NCBI RefSeq assembly: GCF_009729555.1
Contig: NZ_WODC01000002.1
Coordinates: 248,001-312,000 of the forward strand
Length of the DNA: 64,000 bases
Source of the DNA: Pseudodesulfovibrio alkaliphilus
GTDB taxonomy: Bacteria > Desulfobacterota > Desulfovibrionia > Desulfovibrionales > Desulfovibrionaceae
Reading direction: 5' to 3'
The notes beneath the pieces were generated by a model that did not search any database, had not been told where the DNA came from, and worked only from the letters and a program-made list of their open reading frames with translations. Position numbers and translations under genes: made by a program. Position 1 is the stretch's first letter; each line of letters opens with the position of its first letter. Below are positions 14,820-22,086 of this stretch, in pieces.

Positions 14820-15719
14820 TCAGGTTCCCTGCGTGTCGCAGGAGGCGTTCCGGCCCTCGAGAACCACATCGAGCAGATACTGGCCGTAGCTGTTCTTGCT
14901 CATGGCGCAAGCCAGCCGATGCAGCTGGTCCGCGTCTATGAACCCCATGCGGTAGGCGATCTCCTCCGGGCTCGAGATGACGTAGCCCTGCCGCTCCTGC
15001 ACAGCGCGCACGAAGCTGGCCGCGCCGTGGAGCGATTCATGGGTGCCCATGTCGAGCCATGCGTAGCCCCGGCCCAGGGTCTGGACCTCCAGGTCGCCTC
15101 GTACGAGGTATGCCTTGTTGATGTCCGTGATCTCCAGTTCGCCCCGCGCCGAAGGGCTGAGGTTTTTGGCAATGGATATGACATCGTTGTCGTAGAAATA
15201 AAGGCCCGTGACCGCATACTTGGACTTTGGCCTGGCCGGCTTCTCCTCAATGGACAGGGCGCGGTAGGCGGCGTCGAATTCCACCACGCCGTAGCGCTCG
15301 GGGTCCTTGACCAGATACGCGAAAACGATGCCCCCCCGGTTCAGGGAGCCCGCCTGCTTGAGAATCGAGCCCAGGCCATGGCCGTAGAAAATGTTGTCTC
15401 CAAGTACCAGACAGACGCTGTCGTCGCCGATGAAGTCCTCGCCGATGAGAAACGCCTGAGCCAGTCCGTCCGGGCTTGGCTGTTCGCGGTACGTCAGGGC
15501 GAGGCCGAGCTGGGAGCCGTCGCCCAGCAGTTCGCTGAAGCGGGGCAGGTCGTGGGGCGTCGAAATGATGAGGATGTCCCTGATTCCGGCCAGCATCAAG
15601 GTGGAAAGTGGGTAATAGATCATGGGCTTGTCATAGACCGGGAGCAGTTGCTTGCTGACCACGCGGGTCAGCGGGTGCAGCCGGGTGCCGGAGCCTCCGG
15701 CCAGGATGATGCCTTTCAT
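14820..15719 (-). CDS. rfbA: glucose-1-phosphate thymidylyltransferase
   Basis: A 299-residue protein starting at ATG 15719 with GAGAGG upstream. The nucleotidyltransferase signature [20 protein letters not shown] includes the catalytic Arg and Lys, and [31 protein letters not shown] and [13 protein letters not shown] complete the RmlA pattern. It makes dTDP-glucose from dTTP and glucose-1-phosphate, the first step toward dTDP-L-rhamnose. Later steps (RmlB, RmlD) are encoded together at 48.9-50.8 kb; RmlC is not in the window. The split of rmlA from rmlBD is notable. It is transcribed singly here. Confidence 0.96.
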   Translation of the reverse strand: MKGIILAGGSGTRLHPLTRVVSKQLLPVYDKPMIYYPLSTLMLAGIRDILIISTPHDLPRFSELLGDGSQLGLALTYREQPSPDGLAQAFLIGEDFIGDDSVCLVLGDNIFYGHGLGSILKQAGSLNRGGIVFAYLVKDPERYGVVEFDAAYRALSIEEKPARPKSKYAVTGLYFYDNDVISIAKNLSPSARGELEITDINKAYLVRGDLEVQTLGRGYAWLDMGTHESLHGAASFVRAVQERQGYVISSPEEIAYRMGFIDADQLHRLACAMSKNSYGQYLLDVVLEGRNASCDTQGT

Positions 15720-15849
15720 GAATGCCTCTCTGGTCCTTTGATTTACTTCGCACGGGAGTTGGGGTAAGCCCCTTTGCACGGACGCATGCACTATAGGTCC
15801 GGGAGAGTTCAAAAATCAACCCGGGACAGGCCCGTCCGAATCGATCGTC

Positions 15850-16581
15850 ATGAATACACCATATTTTCAGTTTTCCGGCGGCATCCTGGGAGCCCTGCTT
15901 TTCCTGGCCGCACTGTTCTTCCTCCTGGTCTTCCTGCCCGCGAGCATAGTGGCCGAGGCGTTTTCCCGCCTGGGGCTGACCACCTTTCAGGGGGTGCTCA
16001 TGTTCATGGCCATTGTGGTGGGCCGGACCGTTAACATTCCGGTCTTCACCAGCCAGCGGCTTGTCATGGTGCGTCGCCCCAGGGTCGTGACCTGTGCCCT
16101 GGACAGAACCGGCCGGGCCTCCTGCCTGGACGAGGAGCCCGCCAACGAGTTGAAGAAGCAGGTTTTCGCCGTCAATGTGGGCGGTTGCCTCCTTCCGCTG
16201 CTTCTCAGTATGACCTTTTTGCTGGGCACTGCCCAGGGCGCTGCCGTTGAGGGTTGGGCGTGGATCGGATTCGCCCTGGTTGTGGTGGCTGGCGGCTGCT
16301 ACGCCATCGCACGGCCCCATCCCCTGACCGGGCTGCGCATCCCCCTGTTCATGCCAGCGCTGATGACCTTTCTTTCAGTGTATTTCTTCGTGCCTGAGCC
16401 CATCCGGCCCTTGGCCGCCTATGTGGCCGGGACCATGGGCACCATCCTGGGCGGCAATGTGGCGCCGCTCCTGACCCCGCGCATCCGCAACCGTGTCGCC
16501 ACGCCATTGGTTTCCGTCGGCGGGGCAGGGACTTTTGGCGGGGTTTTGGTGGCAGGGGTGCTCGCCGTTCTGCTCGCCTGA
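15850..16581 (+). CDS. DUF1614 integral membrane protein
   Basis: A 243-residue protein with about six to seven hydrophobic helices (GALLFLAALFFLLVFLPASI at the start). The DUF1614 pattern is visible in VVGRTVNIPVF, FAVNVGGCLLPLLLS, AYVAGTMGTILGGNVAPLL and a Gly-rich final helix. Function of the family is unknown; members sit in the inner membrane of anaerobic bacteria and archaea. No ribosome site is obvious before ATG 15850, though GGGACAGG lies farther upstream. It is 18 bp from the MogA-type gene and probably co-transcribed with it. Confidence 0.85.
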   Translation: MNTPYFQFSGGILGALLFLAALFFLLVFLPASIVAEAFSRLGLTTFQGVLMFMAIVVGRTVNIPVFTSQRLVMVRRPRVVTCALDRTGRASCLDEEPANELKKQVFAVNVGGCLLPLLLSMTFLLGTAQGAAVEGWAWIGFALVVVAGGCYAIARPHPLTGLRIPLFMPALMTFLSVYFFVPEPIRPLAAYVAGTMGTILGGNVAPLLTPRIRNRVATPLVSVGGAGTFGGVLVAGVLAVLLA

Positions 16582-16599
16582 TTGCCACAAGGAGCCACC

Positions 16600-17388
16600 A
16601 TGTCCGAACGATCCGTCACCCTGCGTATTGCCGCCCCTCTGGCTTCGGGCCAATATATTCACCTTTGCCTGGCCGGGGATGGCGCACCGGACGGCTGGGC
16701 CACCAGCTCATCTCCGTTGGTCGGCCTGCGCACCGGGGACCGGCTCCGGGGCGATGGCGCGACCCTGCGGGTGATCTCGGTCGGCTGGTTGCCCGCCGGG
16801 GCCGAGTTGGCCTCCAGTCCGCTGTATTTGTTGCGGGCAGAGGGCGATGCTCCAGCGGGCACGATGGCCCTGACCGTCGAAAGGGCAGGATATGCCCTGG
16901 CCTGGATTACCCTGAGCGACAAGGGGGCAGCGGGCAAACGCGTTGACGAGTCCGGGCCGTTGCTGGGAACCCTGGTGGCCGACCAGCTTGATTTGGCTCT
17001 GACCCAGGGGTTCGTCATCCCTGACGATGCCGGGTTGCTCAAGGGACTCATGGTCGATCTGGCCCTTGTCCAGGGGTTTGACCTGATCCTGACCACCGGG
17101 GGAACTGGTGTCGGCCCCCGCGATGTGACGCCCGAGGCCACTTTGGCCGTGATTGAGAAAAGATTGCCCGGATTCGAGCGGGTCATGACCTCGGCAAGCC
17201 TGACCAAGACGCCCCACGGGGCAATCTCTCGAGCGGTGGCCGGAATGTTGGGCCAAGCCCTCATCATCAACATGCCCGGCAGTCCCAAGGCCGTTTCCGA
17301 GTGCCTGGAGCCGCTTCTGCCGACCCTGCGTCACACCCTGGAAAAGCTCCAGGGCGATCCCTCGGATTGCGCGGCTTTGCACAAGTAA
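16600..17388 (+). CDS. MogA/MoaB-type molybdopterin biosynthesis protein with N-terminal extension
   Basis: A 262-residue protein beginning at ATG 16600 (AAGGAG 5 nt before). The C-terminal 165 residues are the MoCF domain: LAWITLSDKGAAGKRVDESG, then LTTGGTGVGPRDVTPEAT and INMPGSPKAVSECL. This is the MogA/MoaB fold that adenylates molybdopterin ahead of metal insertion. The N-terminal 90 residues are beta-rich (GLRTGDRLRGDGATLRVISV) and may be a MOSC-like or unrelated domain, which simple MogA lacks. It would serve Mo and W enzymes such as the AOR at 56 kb. Confidence 0.88.
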   Translation: MSERSVTLRIAAPLASGQYIHLCLAGDGAPDGWATSSSPLVGLRTGDRLRGDGATLRVISVGWLPAGAELASSPLYLLRAEGDAPAGTMALTVERAGYALAWITLSDKGAAGKRVDESGPLLGTLVADQLDLALTQGFVIPDDAGLLKGLMVDLALVQGFDLILTTGGTGVGPRDVTPEATLAVIEKRLPGFERVMTSASLTKTPHGAISRAVAGMLGQALIINMPGSPKAVSECLEPLLPTLRHTLEKLQGDPSDCAALHK

Positions 17389-17493
17389 ATCCATCGTTTT
17401 TGTGGTTGCAGGGCTCAGGAAGACTTGATAACTATATCGGAATGGATTGTTGCTGATTCAACAGAAACACCAAATCACAGCAGGAATGTCACT

Positions 17494-18855
17494 ATGCAAC
17501 TTGTCCGGTCATTGATTATGGCCTTGGTTCTGACGGCTCTGTGCTCTCCGGCGATGGCTGTGGATGCCGACCCTGCACCAGGGGCGGACTCCCAGGCTGC
17601 TGCGGAGAATTTTTCCGGGGCTTTTGACCTTGAACGCGCCGTCAAACGCGCCCTGGCTCTCAACCCGAGCATGACCGCCATCAGGGCGCAGCTCAAGGGT
17701 TCGCAATTCGGAACCCGTTCATCCTTTGGCAAGTTCCTGCCCTCGGTTGGAGCCGGATACGGCTACACCTACTACGGCCGCGAGCAGACAGCCTCGGGCA
17801 AGCACAACGACTGGGTCGCCAGTGTCAACGTCAACCAGCCCATCTTCAAAGGGTTCAATCTGCTCGCCACCTGGCAGAAGTCCAAGCTGACAGAAGAATC
17901 CAACGCGGCGTCCCTGGATAATGTGGAGCTCTCCCTCATCTCCAATGTGCAGTCCAATTTCCTTTCGCTGCTCAAAGCGCGGATGGATGTCAAGAGCGGT
18001 GAGGATTCCGTGGCCCGGCTCGAATCCCAGCTCACGGTCATCAACGCCTTTTACGAAGTGGGGCTCAAGCCCCGGTCCGAGGTTCTCGACGCCGAGGTCG
18101 ATCTGGCCACTGCCAGGCAGGAGCTACTGATCGCCCGCAACAATGTTTCCACCCAGCAGGCACAGCTCAACACGCTCCTGAACATTCCCCTTGAGGTGGA
18201 TGTGGACTATGTGGGCGAGCTTGAGCACATCCCTTTCAACCTGACCCTGCAGGAATGCCTGAACCGCGCCTACGCGTCTCGGCCCGATCTGCTCATCGGC
18301 CAGAAAAGCGTGGAGATCGCCGAAAAGGACTCCACCATTGCGGCCAGCAGTTTCTATCCCCAGGTGGATGCCGACTGGAAATATTACAACAAGGGAGTTG
18401 ACGCGGGCCTGAGCCGGAGCAATTCCTACTCCTATTCCTCCAAGGAGTACTGGTCCGTGGGCGTTGGGGCCACTATGTCCCTGTTCGAGTGGGGTGCAGA
18501 CTATTACGACTACAAACAGTCCGAGGAGACCGTGAAGCAGGTGCAGGCCCAGCTTGAGGACACCCGGCTCAACGCGGGCTTCGAGGTCAAGCAATCCCTC
18601 CTCAACATCAACGAGGCCGCCGATCGCATTTCCGTGGCCCAGAAGTCGGTGGAAGCTGCCGAGGAGGCATATCGGATGGCAGTGGCCCGGTATCAGGCGC
18701 AGGTCGGTACCAATACCGACGTACTCAACGCCCAGGCCCGGCTGACCACCAGCGAGGCCCAGCTCTCCCAGGCCCTGGCCGACTACGGGACCGCCATCTC
18801 CACTCTGTATGTCGCCATGGGTGAGAAAAATCCCGGCCTGAACATGGAGCAGTAG
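17494..18855 (+). CDS. TolC family outer membrane channel protein
   Basis: A 453-residue protein starting at ATG 17494 (AGGAA upstream). It has a signal peptide ending SPAMA, then two OEP repeats with long helices and beta strands: DLERAVKRALALNPSMTAIR at the start, YEVGLKPRSEVLDAEVDLAT in the first repeat and YQAQVGTNTDVLNAQARLTT in the second. TolC trimers span the outer membrane and periplasm and join an inner-membrane pump. No adaptor (HlyD/RND) or transporter gene is adjacent, so the partner must lie elsewhere. It is followed by a zinc-ribbon gene 5 bp on. Confidence 0.93.
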   Translation: MQLVRSLIMALVLTALCSPAMAVDADPAPGADSQAAAENFSGAFDLERAVKRALALNPSMTAIRAQLKGSQFGTRSSFGKFLPSVGAGYGYTYYGREQTASGKHNDWVASVNVNQPIFKGFNLLATWQKSKLTEESNAASLDNVELSLISNVQSNFLSLLKARMDVKSGEDSVARLESQLTVINAFYEVGLKPRSEVLDAEVDLATARQELLIARNNVSTQQAQLNTLLNIPLEVDVDYVGELEHIPFNLTLQECLNRAYASRPDLLIGQKSVEIAEKDSTIAASSFYPQVDADWKYYNKGVDAGLSRSNSYSYSSKEYWSVGVGATMSLFEWGADYYDYKQSEETVKQVQAQLEDTRLNAGFEVKQSLLNINEAADRISVAQKSVEAAEEAYRMAVARYQAQVGTNTDVLNAQARLTTSEAQLSQALADYGTAISTLYVAMGEKNPGLNMEQ

Positions 18856-18860
18856 CCGTG

Positions 18861-19067
18861 ATGTTCGGCCGCTCCAACAGGATGTGGCAGGCTCGGGGCA
18901 TGGTTTGCGAGAAGTGCGGACTGGAGCTTCAGGCCCACAGGGGTTGCCTTGAGGTGATCCTTCGCTGTCCCTTCTGCGGCGCGGCGTATACCCTTCAACG
19001 ATACGCGCCCGAGATGGATGACGACTTTGAGGAGGAGATGGGGTTTGTTCCCATGGACAGGATCTGA
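18861..19067 (+). CDS. small zinc-ribbon-like protein
   Basis: A 68-residue protein with two CxxC pairs (VCEKCGLELQ and LRCPFCGAAY, 19 residues between) typical of one bound zinc, and an acidic C-terminus (PEMDDDFEEEMGF). I use ATG 18861; a GTG just before it is also possible. It lies 5 bp after the TolC gene and 19 bp before the MltB-like gene, all in one direction. Function unknown. Confidence 0.75.
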   Translation: MFGRSNRMWQARGMVCEKCGLELQAHRGCLEVILRCPFCGAAYTLQRYAPEMDDDFEEEMGFVPMDRI

Positions 19068-19086
19068 GTTCGGCCTGAAAAGGCGC

Positions 19087-20001
19087 ATGAAACTGGCGGC
19101 CAATGGTATTTCGTTGGCCGCCGTTTTCTTTTTCGCGTTTTGGGTTGGGCCGTTATTGGCCGCCGATCCTTCCTGGGAGCCGCTCAAAGAGCGTCTGGTG
19201 TCAGACGGGCTGGACCGCGCCAGGGTCGAAGCGCTTTTTGCGGGCGACGATCTGGCTTTTTCACCGGAGATAATGGCCAGGAAAATGCGTGCCCTGCTTG
19301 AAGCGCGTCTTGCAGTGCGCAAACCCGGGCCAGCCCCCGGGCCCAAAGTCATGGACCGATATCTCAACCCCATCCTGCTGGCCGGAGCCTATGCCTTTCA
19401 GCGTGAGCACGACGAGTTGTTTCGAAAGATTGAAGAGCGCTACGGTGTTCCGGGAGAGGTGCTGACCGCGCTGATGCTTGTGGAAACCCGGCTGGGAACG
19501 CAGACGGGCAAGTACAAGGCCGTGACCATCCTGGCCAATATGGCTCTGGCACGTGACTTTGCCCTGATCCGTTCCCATCTCGGCCGCACGGACCTTTCGC
19601 CCGAGAACGAAGCGTGGTTGGCCGGACGAACGGAGCAGAAGGGCAACTGGGCGTATGTTGAGCTGAAGTCGCTCATCGCCTATGCCGATACAAACGGGCT
19701 GGACCCGCTGACCATGCCAAGCTCCATGTACGGGGCCATCGGCTTGTGCCAGTTCATTCCCTCCAGCGCCGTGGCTTACGGCCGCGACGGCAATGGCGAC
19801 GGCAGGGTTGATCTTTTTGATATGACCGACGCCCTTTACAGCATGGCCTATTTCATCAAGCGGCACGGGTGGCGTGATGGCCTCGACCGAGAGGCGCAGC
19901 TTAAGGTCATCTACCGATACAACCACTCCGAGAGTTACGCCCTGACCATCATGGCCGTGGCCGACAAGCTTCGGAAGACGGCAGAATTTTTCGGAAATTA
20001 G
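19087..20001 (+). CDS. mltB: MltB-type lytic murein transglycosylase
   Basis: A 304-residue protein starting at ATG 19087. The signal peptide (LAANGISLAAVFFFAFWVG) ends near LLAA. An SLT_2-type domain follows: FRKIEERYGVPGEVLTALML with ETRLGTQTGKYKAV, where the Glu is the catalytic acid of MltB, and then PSSMYGAIGLCQFIPSSAVA and NGDGRVDLFDMTDALYSMAY. It cleaves peptidoglycan glycan strands in the periplasm. There is no lipobox, so it resembles the soluble or inner-membrane-tethered forms. Its last 4 bp overlap the convergent glycosyltransferase gene. Confidence 0.92.
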   Translation: MKLAANGISLAAVFFFAFWVGPLLAADPSWEPLKERLVSDGLDRARVEALFAGDDLAFSPEIMARKMRALLEARLAVRKPGPAPGPKVMDRYLNPILLAGAYAFQREHDELFRKIEERYGVPGEVLTALMLVETRLGTQTGKYKAVTILANMALARDFALIRSHLGRTDLSPENEAWLAGRTEQKGNWAYVELKSLIAYADTNGLDPLTMPSSMYGAIGLCQFIPSSAVAYGRDGNGDGRVDLFDMTDALYSMAYFIKRHGWRDGLDREAQLKVIYRYNHSESYALTIMAVADKLRKTAEFFGN

Positions 20002-21107
20002 TGGTTGTCGATGAGGCTGCTGTAGAGGTTGAGGCTGCGTTTGAGAAATTCGTCCAATGTCAGCTGTGACATGGTCCGTTTTTGCGCCTCAAGCACCTCG
20101 GTGCGCAGGGAGGCGTTCCTGATCAGGCTGGACAGGGTGTCGGCCAGCCCCGTCGGATCGCCGGGCTCCACGAGCATGGGCGGGGCGGTCAGGTCCGGCA
20201 TGACGCCGACGTTGGTGGAGACCAAGGGCCGCTCAACGGCCATTATTTCCAGTCCGGCTCGAGCGATGGCCTCGGACCAGAGCGAGGCGACCACACCGAT
20301 GTCCAGGGCCGATATGCAGGCGGCAATGTCCTGGCGCTTGCCGCTGATGCGGGCGATGTCGCCAAGGCCGTGAGCATCTATGGTGGCTTGAATCTGGCCG
20401 CTGGTCATGGCTGTGTCGAATCCGATGAGGAACAGGCGGACATCGGCGTGTCCTGCATCGCGCAGCCTGGAGACGGCCTCGATGGTCTCCTTGTGGCCCT
20501 TGACCCGGTCGAAACGGCCCACCAGTCCGACCACCGTATGGTGGGGTTCAAACCCGAATTCGGTGCGGACCCGGTCGCGTCCGGTCGGGTCGAAGGCGAA
20601 GCGGGCAGTGTCCACCCCGCCGTGGATGAGCCAGAGCCCTTGGGCTGGGGTGCGCATTGTCTGCAGGAAGAAATCTGCCATGCGTCGATTGGTGACCACT
20701 ACGGCGTCGGCGACGCTGGCATGAATGAACCGATTGAGGAAATCGCTGCGGGGTGGCCGCTGGTCGCCCCGGGTTCGCACCAGTTTGAATTGGAAACCCA
20801 GCAGCTTGAGCGCTCCCCAGAGGAAGAATCCTTCGCCTCGGTGACAGTTGACGATGTCCGGGCGGTACTCCTTGAGCAGGCGGGTGATGTGTCTTGTGGC
20901 GTCGGCGAAGCGCAGGGGGTTGTTGGTGTTGAGATCAACGGGTACGGTGGTCAGTCCCATGTCTCTGGCCACTTCGTCAGGCTTGGTGCCGCCTTGGGTC
21001 AACACTGTTACCTGGTGTCCGGCATCGGCCAACAGACGGCTTAAGGTTAGGGCGTACCATGCCGTGGCGTTGAACCAGCGCACGTTGACGATTTGAAATA
21101 TTTTCAT
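19998..21107 (-). CDS. GT4 family glycosyltransferase
   Basis: A 369-residue protein starting at ATG 21107 (GGTGGAA upstream). It is GT-B fold: WYALTLSRLLADAGHQVTVL in the acceptor half, then VVGLVGRFDRVKGHKETIEA and EAIARAGLEIMAVERPLVST, the EX7E-type donor site of GT4 enzymes. It should move a sugar from a nucleotide donor onto an envelope glycan such as LPS core or O-antigen. It is divergent from a GT2 gene at 21180, and both probably belong to one polysaccharide pathway. A much longer open frame upstream is antisense to the GT2 gene and is not coding. Confidence 0.9.
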   Translation of the reverse strand: MKIFQIVNVRWFNATAWYALTLSRLLADAGHQVTVLTQGGTKPDEVARDMGLTTVPVDLNTNNPLRFADATRHITRLLKEYRPDIVNCHRGEGFFLWGALKLLGFQFKLVRTRGDQRPPRSDFLNRFIHASVADAVVVTNRRMADFFLQTMRTPAQGLWLIHGGVDTARFAFDPTGRDRVRTEFGFEPHHTVVGLVGRFDRVKGHKETIEAVSRLRDAGHADVRLFLIGFDTAMTSGQIQATIDAHGLGDIARISGKRQDIAACISALDIGVVASLWSEAIARAGLEIMAVERPLVSTNVGVMPDLTAPPMLVEPGDPTGLADTLSSLIRNASLRTEVLEAQKRTMSQLTLDEFLKRSLNLYSSLIDNH

Positions 21108-21179
21108 TGATTCCACCGATCGAGAGTTGTCGATTGCCACCATGTCAGTTCGCGACCACGAAAGCAAGGGCCAATACCC

Positions 21180-22034
21180 ATGAAGGATGCGCTCGTTTCC
21201 ATCATTCTCCCCACTTACAACAGGGCCGACTTCATCGGCGCGGCCCTGGACTCGGTGTTTGCCCAGAGTTGGCGGCATTGGGAACTGATCGTCATTGACG
21301 ATGGCTCCACTGACCGGACCGGGAGGGTGCTGGACCGTTACGATGATCCGCGCCTGATCCGGCTGCGCCAGGAAAACCGGGGCGTTTCGGCCGCTCGCAA
21401 TGCGGGCATAGCGGCCAGCTCCGGCCCCGTGGTGGCGCTGCTCGATTCCGATGATCAATGGTTGCCTCGCAAGCTTGAGCGGCAATTGGCCTACATGGAA
21501 AGGCACGGCTACGAAATCTGCCAGACAGATGAAATATGGGTGCGCAACGGGCGGCGTGTGAATCAGAAGGCCAAGTACGCCAAGCCGGAGGGATGGTTTT
21601 TCGAAAAGTCGCTGTACATGTGTCTGATCAGTCCGTCGTGCACCATGTTCACTCGGGAGGTTTGGCAGGGTATCGGCCCCTTTGACGAGACCATGCCTTC
21701 CTGCGAGGATTACGACATGTGGCTGCGCGCTTGCCTGAGTTATCCTGTGGGACTGGTGGCCGAGCCACTGACCATCAAACATGGCGGCAGGCCGGACCAG
21801 CTTTCCAACAGCGTGACTTGTGCCGATTGGTATCGCATCCGGGCGCTGCTCAAGATTCTGCAAAGCGGGAAACTTGACGCCCGACAGCGGGAAGCTGCCC
21901 TGGCCGAGTTGGGGAGAAAAGTTGCCATCTACGCGCAAGGGTGTGAAAAAAGAGGAAAAGAAGAGGATGCAAAGCAGGCTTGGACTCTGTTTTGCATGGC
22001 CCGCGACGGGCAAGAAGTTCCCTTGAACCCGTGA
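21180..22034 (+). CDS. GT2 family glycosyltransferase
   Basis: A 284-residue protein with the GT-A core: LVSIILPTYNRADFIGAAL, VIDDGSTDRTGRVL, ENRGVSAARNAGIAA and the metal-binding LLDSDDQW. PSCEDYDMWLRACLSYPVGL is the acceptor-side ED motif. It should transfer a sugar in surface polysaccharide assembly. It is transcribed divergently from the GT4 gene (72 bp apart) and followed 52 bp later by the TPR/zinc-knuckle gene. The acceptor and sugar are not readable. Confidence 0.92.
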   Translation: MKDALVSIILPTYNRADFIGAALDSVFAQSWRHWELIVIDDGSTDRTGRVLDRYDDPRLIRLRQENRGVSAARNAGIAASSGPVVALLDSDDQWLPRKLERQLAYMERHGYEICQTDEIWVRNGRRVNQKAKYAKPEGWFFEKSLYMCLISPSCTMFTREVWQGIGPFDETMPSCEDYDMWLRACLSYPVGLVAEPLTIKHGGRPDQLSNSVTCADWYRIRALLKILQSGKLDARQREAALAELGRKVAIYAQGCEKRGKEEDAKQAWTLFCMARDGQEVPLNP

Positions 22035-22086
22035 TCGACCGTTCGCGTCGGTCACGTCCGACGCAGTGCGAACAAAGAGGAAGACA

